Source: Eimeria necatrix (Eukaryota > Apicomplexa > Conoidasida > Eucoccidiorida > Eimeriidae). Taken from it: a stretch of 16,724 nucleotides of DNA. The notes beneath the pieces were generated by a model that saw only the letters and a list, made by a program, of their open reading frames with translations, was not told the origin of the DNA and ran no database searches. The stretch covers positions 1 through 16,724 of the forward strand of contig NW_013654637.1 of the NCBI RefSeq assembly GCF_000499385.1. The letters are read 5' to 3'. The stretch's first letter is position 1. Every line of letters begins with the position of its first letter. Made by a program: the position numbers and the translations under genes. Shown one piece after another: positions 1 to 9,880 of the stretch.

Positions 1-153
1 AAGCAAAAAATAGCCTTGGTCACTGTTAGAGTGGATGCATGAGGCGTGACATTACGCACGTCGGTAAACGCCTGCTGCACTCAAATATACAAATTCCGTT
101 ATTTCTGTTGCTGCCTCACAGCATAGGCACATACACATAATTCTTTCGGGGTA
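1..153 (+). repeat. Dispersed direct repeat, copy 1 (cut by the window start)
   Basis: This segment matches 4404-4556 in the same orientation with no gaps; every base is offset by exactly 4403. I count 8 mismatches in 153 bases: one each near 71, 105 and 114, and five between 126 and 140. The first 70 bases are identical. The match ends at the GGGGTA finishing at 153, after which the two flanks are unrelated. The left edge coincides with the window edge, so the true element may extend further left. No terminal inverted repeats, target-site duplication or coding capacity can be seen. It could be a non-autonomous mobile element, a satellite unit, or a conserved flank or intron piece of duplicated genes. 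Confidence 0.9.
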
Positions 154-383
154 ACCACTTTAGTGAATCTTGCATCGCCATGTGCGTTTATGAGCTCTTA
201 TCCCGGGACAAAGAAACGACGGTTCTTGTACATAGCTGCAGCTGGCAAGGCGAAGCACTTGTTCTGCTTGGCTCAGGCATGTACAGTATTCATTGTGGCG
301 CCCAGCACGAAAGCCCTGGAGTAATGCAAGCCGAATGCAAAAATATCAGGGCAATAAATTTAATGGTTCCTTATTTAATGTGA
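141..383 (+). other. Possible coding exon following repeat copy 1 (unrecognised)
   Basis: The frame is open from just after a TAA at 138-140 to the stop at 381-383, with an ATG at 180 giving 67 residues. A TTTAG at 159-163, preceded by a mixed pyrimidine stretch, could act as a splice acceptor. The peptide has an ordinary amino-acid mix (for example SCSWQGEALVLLGSGMYS near the middle) and no low complexity, but I recognise no domain. A frame of this length is expected by chance many times in the window. The main reason to list it is that repeat copy 2 is also followed directly by an AG and an open frame. There is no strong donor site at its right end; an ACA/GTATTC near 285-293 is the best I see. 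Confidence 0.12.
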
Positions 384-794
384 CGTTAGAAGGCATTCAA
401 GGGGGAAAAAAGTAAGTAAATCACCAGCTGCGCAGTCTCCGTCTGAACGAGATGCAACAGGCACAAACAGCCGAAAAGTAGTCGTCTTAGGCGATTTTTG
501 ACATGTCGAAAGCTCGACTGAAGAGCCAAATGCCACAAGCAAGACCAAGCAGAAGCATCCGATATCCAGGCCGCAAAACAACTCCGGTTTCATTTCGTGT
601 ATTGGCGTCTCTCGATTTTCGCAACAAACCTCAGCCGTTCAGGCGGTTCATTGGAGACAAGTGACACAATAGCTGCATTTCTATCACTACTGCGTCTACC
701 TCTGACAGACGTTTCTTCAACAGTTAGCTTTTATTCAGTGTGATCTGTTTCAAAAAAGCTCCAAGATGCGCGTAAAATACTGCCGTCAGCTGTG
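154..794. other. Gene-free stretch
   Basis: Apart from the weak open frame just after repeat copy 1, I see no gene here. On the minus strand a 72-codon frame (375-593) is open but has no recognisable content. No tandem repeat, long hairpin or tRNA-like fold is apparent. The stretch runs directly into the telomere-like heptads. Confidence 0.6.
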
Positions 795-837
795 CTTAGG
801 GTTTAGGGCTTTGAGTATAGGGCTTAGGGTTTAGGGG
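795..837 (+). repeat. Interstitial telomere-like array, degenerate TTTAGGG heptads
   Basis: Six consecutive 7-base units lie in perfect register: CTTAGGG, TTTAGGG, CTTTGAG, TATAGGG, CTTAGGG, TTTAGGG, followed by one extra G. Two are exact TTTAGGG, two differ only in the first base, one has a single internal change and one (809-815) is strongly diverged. TTTAGGG is the telomere unit of plants, many green algae, dinoflagellates and coccidian apicomplexans. The G-rich strand reads left to right, so the ancestral chromosome end would have been to the right. The divergence and internal position show that it is not a working telomere. It may be a relic of a chromosome-end fusion, of telomerase-mediated break repair, or one of the telomere-like heptamer repeats known to be scattered in Eimeria genomes. 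Confidence 0.8.
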
Positions 838-2216
838 TTGGAGCTGTCCACCTACGAGCAGCTGCACAACAGGAAAGACAAGCAAGGTGAGTTATTCAGG
901 CTGCCGAAAAAATATTAGCAAAGATTTCTCGTGACACCGAAGCATGCACTCAAGCGAACCCCCGTAGTTGACTCGCTGCGCCAAACGCACTAAAAAGGAC
1001 GTAGGTACCTGGTAGATCCTGCTGCAAAGCGACAGAACAAAAACACCTGTCGGTCAAATATCGCGTCTGCAAGCGAACCAAACTTCACCGCAGAAGCATT
1101 GTTTCCTAGGCCCGCGACACGGATATGCCCGTTCGACACGCTTTACAAAGCTTGAAATATTTCCATCTTTTCGCAATCATGCGACGTACATCCTACATCA
1201 ATATTTGCGCGGGTCAATATGTACAGTTGCGAGCAAAATTACTTGCAAAAACTGTACCTACTCCAACAGTAAGAGAATCTAGTTGCAGCGAACAAAAACC
1301 AAGAAGAAGGCATTGCATGATTCAGTTATTCAAGCCAGCGGTGAGCAATCGTGCTGACCAAGTGGCATTCCATGAGCGGCGTTAGCTGAAATGCAAATCT
1401 GCTATGCATTCAACGGTAAAGTTCACGAAGCTCACCAGCCTGCACACAACTCTATAGTAGGTAAGATGCCCCTGGCTCAGGCGACGCGAAATGAAGGATG
1501 GCTCTTGTCTTTGCACTTTGCATGAAACGTCTGCATACATTTCTTTCTCATCAGCTTTACAGTAATGCCGGCACCCACAAAGTGTCAGTTGGAGCGGCAC
1601 CTCCAAAACTACAAATGCCTGCAGCGCATCGCAGACCGGTTTTATTACGTATGAACTGCAAACCCCGATATTTGCTTACACTGCATATTTACTGCATTTT
1701 TCACTGCTCACTTCATATGACACGCAACTTACTTACGTCAGTGTTGTTTCCAGCTCAGGCTCAAGGCAGCACGTAGCATGGCGTCATGTGGATACAATTA
1801 ACTGCAATAGCACGCAGAATTGACAGACCCAGACTCAAACGCAGAAGGCCGTGCTTTCGGTAGTCCTGGAAAAAACGTGTGCAGCAAAAAAACGAAATTG
1901 GCGCCGCCCTTTCAAGTGATGTGATGTTCAGTTGCTGGCACTTGGTCAAAAGCAGAGCGTGCATCCGCAGATGTCAAACATGCCAGGACTTTAAAGGCTT
2001 GTGCGGTTCTGTGGGCTCACGTTAAGGTGCTAAAACTGTTGCCCCCCACAGTCTGGAGCAAAGCATTTGACGCACTTTCTATGAAGGGAAACGGACTCCT
2101 AAGCCTCAAACCACCTGTCAGAAGGCCTCGTTGAGCTGAGTTCGAACGCTTGACTAGCGTGCATTTGGGTAGGCACCTTGTATTAAAGCGACAGTGCGTG
2201 CAGATCAAAAAACCTC
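838..2216. other. Gene-free stretch
   Basis: Two plus-strand open frames occur, an 86-codon one at 1125-1385 and a 92-codon one opening with ATG at 1498-1776. Neither shows a motif, a signal peptide that I trust, or support from flanking splice sites. GCA and TGCA words are frequent. No repeat or RNA structure stands out. A TTCGAAC at 2141 is not embedded in a T-arm. Confidence 0.55.
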
Positions 2217-2440
2217 ATCTTCGCGCATCAGCACAAGAGCAGCAAGAGCTTGCAACTCAGCAGCAAAGAGCTCGTCAATGCCTATTGCAGCGTGAATTAA
2301 ATTGCCGGTGTCGAAGTCATTCTTGCTGCAGAAGAAGTGGAGCTGCAGTCGCTGAGAGTTGTTGCAAGCAATGCGAGAACTTGCAGGGGATAAGAGAACT
2401 CAGCAGCAAAGGCAGTCTTACGAAGCACTGCGCGCTCAAA
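2217..2440 (+). repeat. CAG/GCA-rich low-complexity patch
   Basis: CAG, GCA and AGC trinucleotides are interspersed densely, for example the AGCAGCAAGAGC and CAGCAGCAAAG words near 2240-2270 and again near 2400-2415. In one plus-strand frame this reads as a glutamine- and arginine-rich peptide (QEQQELATQQQRARQ, then a cysteine-rich stretch). That frame, 2150-2464, has no ATG at its start. It resembles a decayed CAG-repeat tract of the kind that is abundant in Eimeria coding and non-coding DNA. It could also be a remnant of a low-complexity exon, but I cannot show that it is coding. Confidence 0.35.
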
Positions 2441-4403
2441 AGTAATTTGACAGCTGCAAACTGATATCCCTGCAGTCTTATATGGCACAGCTTTCCAGAC
2501 AGATATCGCGACATTCGCACCGCATTAATTCCTTCACGGCATACAGTGCAGGAAATAAACCTGGTCCAAAGTACATGCTTTAGACAGTATCTTGGCTTCT
2601 GTAAATCCATGGAATAGCTTTCGCGCCCAAATAGTGAGTCTCTTAAGTGTGTAGGAATTTGCAATATTTTGGATATGAAGCAACCGTAACGTCGGCCTTT
2701 GAGCTAAATGGCAGATACATCTAAGTGTCGGCATTATTCCTTTGGTACCTCTCGGTTGCGACATTTGGCGCAGAAGTAAGCCGACGAATTTAGATGATGT
2801 CGCAAGAAAAACTTGCACTGCACAAACGCCCTTCGAGACGATTCCATTTTTATTCTATGCTTTATCTTATTTGGAATCACAAGAAATACGAAAACACGAA
2901 CCGCATCAAAAGTGTCGGACGCCGCGACATTGGGACGAAACAGTTGCAAGGTACACCCGCAGATTTGAAGACAGACACAGCTCTTCTTCACAGCGGCATT
3001 AAGGGCGTAGCACGCGTAGTGTCGTGTAGCTCATTTGCCCATAGCCAGCTGGCCCACACTTGTGCGTGCATTTTCACAACGTACTGCCCAGGTCGCATAC
3101 TACCGCCACTGTTGCATTTCGCCAGGATCCACTGTTCTTCCTGAGATTCACACACAGTTTGTGCAGGAGTGGACCACATCCTTGCCTTTCTACTTACTGT
3201 GAGTATCCAGCAGTGAAAATGCCGATAAGAAAAAGTCTAAGCAAGTGACGTTACGACCCAGAATGCAAGTGGGGGATGAGCAGGCGTGAGTCCCGAGCAA
3301 TTTGTCGTCCGCGCACGAACATTATTGATTGGATTAGACAGCGCTTGTCTGCATAGCAAAGCGCTCACTCCCAAACTTTGTATTCAGCCTTGCTTTCGTC
3401 TTGCTTGTTTTTCTTTTCACAAGTGCATCAACAGCGAAGACGTGGTGCTCTATTCGGCATACGAGTGAACAAGGAGATCTGCATTGCAAGGGTAAACGGC
3501 AGCCACTCGCACAAGATGGCAATGTCGAGTAATTTTGACTGTTATACCAAGGTGTCACCTCGCTGGTATTATCAGACCCACTAGCTGCGTGCGCAGCAAT
3601 CCTGTGGCTTCACAATTTTGTTCTACCTAGGTATGAAACCTTACCTCTTTCCACAGAAACAACGTCTTCACACTCCTCGTCACTTTGAGCGTCGCGGAGC
3701 GTGATGATGTAGGCAGCTTCATGGAAATCTTGGCCACTGCCACCCTACAGCAAAAGACGTGAGGCCGTGCTACCTCTCGCCAAGAACTGTGTCAGCAGCA
3801 CTGCGAATCATGTTTTGTCAGCAAAGAGCCAAAATTAATTCCAGCTCTGTTCTTTGGAAAACGTCCAAGAGGTTTCAACTACTATGGAAACACCAAGCAC
3901 ACAAATTTGTTTGGGGCTACACGAGTGCTCAACGAGAAGCACTAAAGCCGGACGATGGCGCACCACCATGGGATGGCGGTATTAGGTTTCGCACTGAACC
4001 AAGGAAAGCGTGCATATTAGGCAGCATTCGGTCACTTCTGAAACGCCTTTTGCTTGCTTAAAATTTGCAAATCTCCAATAATGGCTTTTCCTCCAACAAC
4101 TTGTGGAATGTGCGTGTCTAGAAACATCTCTACTCTCAAGAGCGCAGCGTGTGCAACGAACCACCTGTATTTTAAAGTCGCTTTCCCGGTTTGTTCTCAA
4201 GAATAACTATGCAGCTGAGGCGTGCGATTGAACTAGATGGCCGCTTCCCAATTCTGCCAGCGACATTCTTCTTAATCTACCCTTAAACATGGGTTGAGCC
4301 GTATTTTATTTTCGAAATGGGAAACGTGCATTTTAATGACGCATGCAGCACGCACATTTTTGCATTGCCTATGGAGCTGCCGGGCCCTCGACGTACCTGG
4401 CAC
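2441..4403. other. Gene-free stretch left of repeat copy 2
   Basis: Many overlapping frames of 60-116 codons occur on both strands (the longest are 2317-2664 minus and 2794-3144 plus). Their mutual overlap in different frames and lack of any domain argue that they are random. A 100-codon frame opening at 3759 is similarly featureless. No tandem repeats were seen. A 7-bp inverted repeat (AGCGCTT/AAGCGCT, 3340-3365) is within chance expectation. Confidence 0.5.
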
Positions 4404-4556
4404 AAGCAAAAAATAGCCTTGGTCACTGTTAGAGTGGATGCATGAGGCGTGACATTACGCACGTCGGTAAACGTCTGCTGCACTCAAATATACAAATTCC
4501 GTTATTTATGTTGCTGTCTCACAGCATAAGCAAATAGAAATATTTCTTTCGGGGTA
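4404..4556 (+). repeat. Dispersed direct repeat, copy 2
   Basis: This is the full-length partner of the repeat at the window start: same orientation, no gaps, about 95% identical. Its left flank (CCTGGCAC before 4404) can be used to find the true left boundary elsewhere in the genome, because copy 1 is cut there. Differences are concentrated in the right-hand 30 bases. After the shared GGGGTA at 4551-4556 the sequence is unrelated to that after copy 1. On the minus strand a 66-codon open frame (4283-4483) overlaps the repeat but has no recognisable content. Confidence 0.9.
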
Positions 4557-4847
4557 GCTCAGGAATTTAAAATAATATGCATAAGCAAGCAAATGTTGCA
4601 AAATGGTACCAGCTCCAGTGGAATTTTTCTAGACTTGAGTTTGCGGATTCAGCACCGTGGGGCGAAAACCTACAGCGTACTGAGAGCCACCACATCAACA
4701 ACATGCGGAAAGCAGTTTGCATGCAGTTGGCTGCACGGGACACCCGCGAGCGTCGCCTTCACGAAACCTCCAGTAATTCGACTTCAAAATGCCAACGCGG
4801 ACGGCATAGATGTGAAGGGAGTGGCGTACGGGCTGGTTGCCCAATAA
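4530..4847 (+). other. Possible coding exon following repeat copy 2 (unrecognised)
   Basis: The frame is open from just after a TAA at 4527-4529 to the TAA at 4845-4847, with an ATG at 4593 giving 84 residues. GCTCAG at 4557-4562 could be a splice acceptor. The peptide is balanced in composition (for example GAKTYSVLRATTSTTCGK and LQNANADGIDVKGVAYGL). By my count a little over half of the codon third positions in its main part are G or C, somewhat above the window's overall composition. A second frame (ATG at 4577, 108 residues, stop ending 4903) is open over the same bases, so at most one can be real. I recognise no family. It remains compatible with chance. Confidence 0.15.
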
Positions 4848-5367
4848 TGGTTCTCCAAGCTACTCTCAAGACTCCCCTTCTCCCCGGATATCCTGCTTCG
4901 TGAAGGAAGTACAATAATCACCAGACTGAGCTCGTCTCTGCTTCCATCTGATGTGTGTTTCGGGCGTTGAACACGCGTGCTAACGCGTCCTAAGACAGAG
5001 CGTTTATTGGCAATTCACCTGAAGCCAAAAACGCTTCTTCACAAAACGTGTATCAAACTGTGTTTACATTTGCGTCGGCTACCACAGCGTCTTGTGGCTC
5101 TACGGGTTGAGGACTAATTGCGCATTGACATACCCCACGCCTGACTCTACAAGCGTGCGTCGATATTTGCATAGCTGGCTCTGTCAGGCGTAAGAAAAAA
5201 AAACGCCCTCTGCACACACAACACTTTCTCATTGGCTCTTTTTGACTCGTTTTATTTTATTCAAGTACCACCTATTTGTCCTGTCAACAACGCAAATATC
5301 TGGACCTGAAACATGATAATCATCAGACGAATCCTTGCAATGCTCCTCACGCCGTTGAGGTAAAACC
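4848..5367. other. Gene-free stretch
   Basis: No frame of note after the end of the overlapping open frame at 4903. Two ACGCGT (MluI) hexamers lie 10 bases apart at 4973-4978 and 4983-4988, and a run of nine A is at 5195-5203. No RNA fold or repeat is apparent until the AT-rich tandem duplication. Confidence 0.55.
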
Positions 5368-5405
5368 CAAATTAATTATTTCAACGCAAATTAATTATTT
5401 CGACC
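5368..5405. repeat. AT-rich 19-bp tandem duplication
   Basis: Two adjacent 19-base units, 5368-5386 and 5387-5405, share CAAATTAATTATTTC and differ at two of the remaining four positions (17 of 19 identical). Each unit holds the palindrome AATTAATT. A related TAATTATTAA lies about 25 bases to the right. It is most simply a replication-slippage duplication. No array beyond two units is present. Confidence 0.8.
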
Positions 5406-6954
5406 CCAGCAGACGGCTGCTCAAGTCTAATTATTAACAAGGGCCAATACAATACTGTGTGCCCCCTGCTGCGCACATCCTGTTATTCCGAAAATCCAGA
5501 AATCCTTTGATCTTGCCTTTGTCCCCCAACGTAGTACAGCGAATAAAGATTGACCGGTATAGATGGTGAAAGTACAGGCATTAAGTGTTTCACTAGCCGT
5601 CATCAATCATTTTAGCAATCTTTAGTGCATGGAGGCCTCCCCTCGCTAAGCAAACAGGTCTCGAAGTGGGGTAAACAGATAAGCATTCCAGCATTACTGG
5701 AGGACACAATATGTGTGCAGAAGAGAATTCGAAATGCTTTCAGCGAGCATCACCACTTAGCGTCATTTTCTCTCGGCTTCTTTTGCATCACACATTCAAC
5801 ACACTCCCTGTGGAATCAAGGCTGTTTTTTGGTTATTCGTGCAAGATCAACAAGAAAAGCACGTCAATTCTGCAGAGACCCCGCTACGCGATCGTGCATT
5901 GTCGTACGCTGCGCCAACATCGGAGCCGAGATGAAGCGTACATCATTGCACCGGTGAAGTGGCAAGCACCGAAGCTCATCCGCCGCATCGCCAATCAAGC
6001 CTGATTTCGGTACTGAACATCATGGAAATTTAGCACCCCCAAAAGCTATTAGAGCGAGGCATTTAGTGACTGCTTAGCCATCGAGCCGCAAACAGAGAGA
6101 GGCAAGTACTGAGCAAGCAGCTGCGTAAAGTCATACTCGAAAAAATGACAATATTACTATCGCAGTCAGTTCTTCAAATTTGATTCATTTGATATAAGTT
6201 GATATTTTTGAACTCAAATTTATTGAGATATGCTACCTGACCTGGCCTCTAAAAAATCATGAACGAGTTGTTATGGACAAACTTTCTTCGCCGTAGGGAA
6301 TTGTACCTAGTGCTTCTTCCGCAGTCTCTTGAATGACTGTAACATACGCTTTGCACATATATTGACCTGTACCGCATATAGTATTTAACTCAACAGGACA
6401 GAAGTGTAAAGCTTCGTATATCCCCTCTCATAATTTCACTGCAACACGCCAGAAGCCCATCTCGGAATGTCTGAAACATTCGCCTTTTCGCGTTCAAAAT
6501 TTCAAACGAGAAAACCAGGTTTCCACATGGAAAAAAGCCCGATGCTGAAGTACCAAGTGTCCGTACGGAAAAAAATCAACAGTAAACCAAGCATGAAAAA
6601 TGGTTTTAGCACATCCAGTGTAATGCCAGTCTATGAGAAGCAGTGTTTCAGCGTCGCTGCGCTACGACAGTTATTTCATGCATGCGATGCCTTTCTCTGT
6701 TCATGGCATTCAAGCAGTTTAACACCTTTTTTGCCGAATAGGGCATCCACATACAGACTGTAAAATACGGTCTAAATTGATTCACTGACTGTAACTAGAC
6801 AGGTTCAATATAAATGCATATAGCAAACGCATCTTAAGGCAGCGCATGGTTGTCTTTCAGTGCCTACAGATGTTCTCGTTTCCAGGATATCATGCTTCCC
6901 CTATGGAGGAAAGCCCAGCTTGATGCTTTCAGTGGTTAGCGACAATGGCTAAAG
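5406..6954. other. Gene-free stretch with an AT-rich patch
   Basis: Two overlapping plus-strand frames (5625-5957 and 5711-6004) and one ATG-initiated frame of 98 codons (6467-6763, basic and serine-rich) are open, but none carries a motif. Bases of about 6172-6232 are markedly AT-rich, with recurring TCAAAT and GATAT words. That patch may be unwound easily, but it has no regular repeat. Confidence 0.5.
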
Positions 6955-6959
6955 ACTAC

Positions 6960-7119
6960 CTTGGCAGATCAACAACCGTTCGGTCTTCTTTGGAACAGTC
7001 GAAAATATTGTTCGAAAGAGACGCTGTTTTTCTCACGAAGGTTGATCTCCTTTTCTCACGACAGAAGTCGCGAATGTCGGCTGCATAAGCAGCAGATAGC
7101 TTTTGAGTCAGCGCACTTC
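6960..7119 (-). other. Possible minus-strand exon with splice-like borders (unrecognised)
   Basis: A minus-strand frame is open across 6956-7261. Within it, a segment of 160 nt is bounded on its upstream side by GGCGGCAG/GA, with a T-rich tract (GCTGTTTTTTAC) a little further upstream, and on its downstream side by CCAAG/GTAGTC, a good match to the GT-type donor consensus. The translated part is balanced in composition, including SAAYAADIRDFCREKRRS and ending DRTVVDLP. The preceding part of the open frame contains a hydrophobic run (VFYIAVLTAAGSAL). The open frame has no ATG at its start and runs into TAG just after the donor, as expected if translation passed into an intron. No family is recognised, and chance AG/GT pairs are common, so this is only a candidate. 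Confidence 0.17.
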
Positions 7120-7261
7120 CTGCCGCCGTCAACACAGCAATGTAAAAAACAGCCCTCTGCCGTTTAACCTGGTTTTGAGTGCCAACTGCAGACCCGTTTT
7201 TTACCGAAGCTCGCTCTAGACACACTTCGTGCAGTAGCGCGTGTAAATAGTTTCGAAACAC

Positions 7262-9248
7262 CTCAGCGTCCCTTCAAAAGTGACACAATGCCGAGATGGT
7301 GGTCTAAATGCGATATGGGTTCTGCGTCAGTTTCGACCAGCGCGCTTTGACTTATGCGCGTGAATTGTATTGATGGAAAACGCTTTATCTAGCTCCGTTT
7401 CAGAACGGCACGAACACTTCCACACCATATACATACGATCGGGCGCCCATTCCTGGGTCTAAGAATCAATTCTCGTCTGTTTACAGGCTGACGCTGGCAG
7501 GTACTTCACTTGCAGAAAAATTATGAAGCGCACAGTCTTAATCATATGCCAGCAGTAAAATAGCTTACAATCAGATGCCCATGCAGAGGTTAACCGAAAA
7601 AGTGGTTCCGCAAGGTGAACTTACCAGTGAAGTGCTACTCCTGAAGACTACAGACCAAACTTTTGACGACGAAAGTAGTGCGCACGTGAAAGCGGACTGC
7701 TTTCATCCAGTAGCAGCATAGACAAGTGGTCGAGACCGATTAAACAGCCTTGCAATGCGTAAAACGCTAATGAGCAAGAACTGCGTCAGTCGAAACTTTT
7801 CAGCAGCGGCCTATGCGTCGGTTTTATATGCGAAAGCGGAGGGTCCTCTAGGAATACAGAGAACGTAGAGCTAACACATGCTTGTCAGTCAGTTGCTCGC
7901 TCGTCTAAAAGTTTTACATGAAACTCCCCTAGCCAGCAAGATGCATGCCCAAAGAGCTCTAAAACGACTTTTGTGTTTCACATGAGCTTACGAACTGACA
8001 CAAATTCAAGCCATGAAAGGTGCAGTGTTACTTTTTTTAAACGCTCCTGCTGATTTTATGCACATAAGTTTGGGCCTTCCTCGGTAGCTGAGTGTGCTAT
8101 ATGCTGAACTACTATACTGTCAAAGAGAAGTCCAGACCTACGGTGTGAAATGGCGCTGGAGCTCGTAGGTGCGTCACGGCAAGATGAGCTGAAGCTTTAT
8201 GTAGTGATGCAGAACATTCTATTAAAAATTACATAAAGTACAGAACTGGCCAACGTTTCTTCGAAAACCTTAAAGAAAGCGTCGGCATACAACTGCTGTA
8301 AGGCGTATGTTTGGGCTGCGCTATTCGCTTCTTTTGCGTTACACCTGTGATGAGGGAAACTCGAAATGCCACGTTTCCCGTACAGCCGAACACATGAATT
8401 CGCATGAGATCTTTGGACGCACAACCTACGCTCATACGCGCCAAGCGTGGCCAACTACTTTCTTTTTGTCAGGAAGGTGATGTGTTGTCACCAAACGGAA
8501 AAATTCCGAAGTAATTCATAGTGACTGCGCCAAGAAGCTGGAATGCCCAATACAACTAAAAGAATCATATCAGTATCCGCCGCAGCACTTGTCACATTTA
8601 TCTGTCGGGCTTATAAAACCTAGAAAAAGCAGTGAGGAGCAAGTTTTCTTTAATTTCACGGTAATATCGACAATCGATACCATTTTTGTGAGGTGACTGC
8701 CTCAGCCGCATCAGAACTGCACGCACTAGTCACGCCCGCTGAACACCCTGGGAAACGCACTTCCTGTTAGGCAGAAAGCAGTACTATGCGCCCTAAGCTT
8801 TGCATCTGTGTATCCTTATACTTGCGAATACCAATAACATGAGCGTTATATACGTAGGCGTTTTACTTGTTCTCAGCGAAGCGTACCAGAAGAAGGATGT
8901 GCTTTCCGATCTTTGATCTTCGGAACGTGTTTTCTATGCTTGAGGTTTCCTAAATCACTTGGATATGGCACAAAACAACGGCAATGTGTGATCCTCTAAC
9001 AGCTGAATGTGCATGGAATGGTTGCAAGGGTTTTAGCTGCGCGTGTGAGCTTAGGTTTCTGTGGCACTGTCCTGACATTAATATTTCGTGCGCTTTTTGG
9101 CTAAGAAAGCGCACAAGCTACACGCAAGAATAGATTTCTGTACAGCCTGTCATTTGCATGGAAGCAATTCTCTGATGAACTTCAATAAAAATTGTCTGGG
9201 CAAGATTTCTGTGCGCGCATGTTTGTACTTTCCGACAGAGCCTGAAAA
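7262..9248. other. Gene-free stretch
   Basis: Between about 7262 and 8196 no frame on either strand stays open for 60 codons, so this is the most clearly non-coding part of the left half. Two overlapping minus-strand frames at 8197-8454 are featureless. Short inverted repeats such as TATCGA-CAA-TCGATA near 8665-8679 and TTCCGA/TCGGAA near 8904-8925 are within chance expectation. Confidence 0.6.
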
Positions 9249-9880
9249 TTAGTTTCTGGTACTGCTTTCACCATTATTTATCAATCCTTCGCTCGCTTTG
9301 CGCCATGAACCGGACGAGTTAACCAAATCCATGGTCAAAGCAACAGCAATCCGCTTTACGATGCGCGATGTCAGCGACAAATACTCGTCAAACCTTGCTT
9401 TGAAGAATTTGCACGGTCGGACCTTCTGACGGCTGCACGCCGCCTCCAAAATAGTTAGCATGCGCTGGTACATAAAACCGCATTTATGCAGCAGTGAAAA
9501 ATGCGCTGCCAAACATTTGCAGTTATTAAACCCACGGCCTGCTACCTCTCAAACTACAGCTGCACCTTCACTTGTGAGAACACACGATATCTGAGGGCGT
9601 TGTGGAGATACAGAAACTCTGAACATGGGAATTTCCTGTCTACGCTTCGCAAGTTGGAAATCAAAAGGCTTTCTACGGGGCAAGTAGGAAGGCAAAGTCT
9701 CCTGACTTCGTCTTTCTTCTACTCCGCGCATTTTAGCTGTCGTCAGAATGCACAGAAAGATGCGCGCAAGAGTGGGCTGACGCAATCTCGCAGTTTCACG
9801 ACACAAAAACGCTTCACAGGCGGTTTTCTTAATCAGATCGTTTCTCACCTGGTTTCGTAGCTTGTTGTTGATGAGCAAGC
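9249..9880. other. Region of overlapping antisense open frames, probably non-coding
   Basis: The longest frame of the window (plus strand, ATG at 9501, 119 residues, stop ending 9860) overlaps a 109-codon minus-strand frame (9549-9878), and another minus frame (9249-9512, 87 codons) abuts them. Both long frames translate to peptides with no domain, transmembrane or repeat signature. Such paired antisense frames arise when stop codons happen to be sparse on both strands. The length is about the maximum expected by chance in a window this size. Confidence 0.4.

Noticed and set aside
3340..3365. 7-bp inverted repeat AGCGCTT/AAGCGCT with a 12-base loop
   Set aside because: Around twenty such short-arm hairpins are expected by chance in the window.
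4577..4903. 108-residue ATG-initiated frame just after repeat copy 2
   Set aside because: It overlaps a second open frame with a more protein-like composition, has no motif, and is within chance length; kept only as an alternative to that frame.
4973..4988. Two ACGCGT hexamers one helical turn apart (MluI cell-cycle-box-like)
   Set aside because: The motif is yeast-specific knowledge, the hexamer occurs several other times in the window, and no gene starts nearby.
8661..8682. Small hairpin TATCGA-CAA-TCGATA with flanking GG/CC
   Set aside because: Six-base arms are within chance expectation and there is no associated T tract or conserved context.
9501..9878. 119-codon plus-strand frame with ATG overlapping a 109-codon minus-strand frame
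   Set aside because: Length is near the chance maximum for this window, both strands are open over the same bases, and neither peptide has any recognisable feature.
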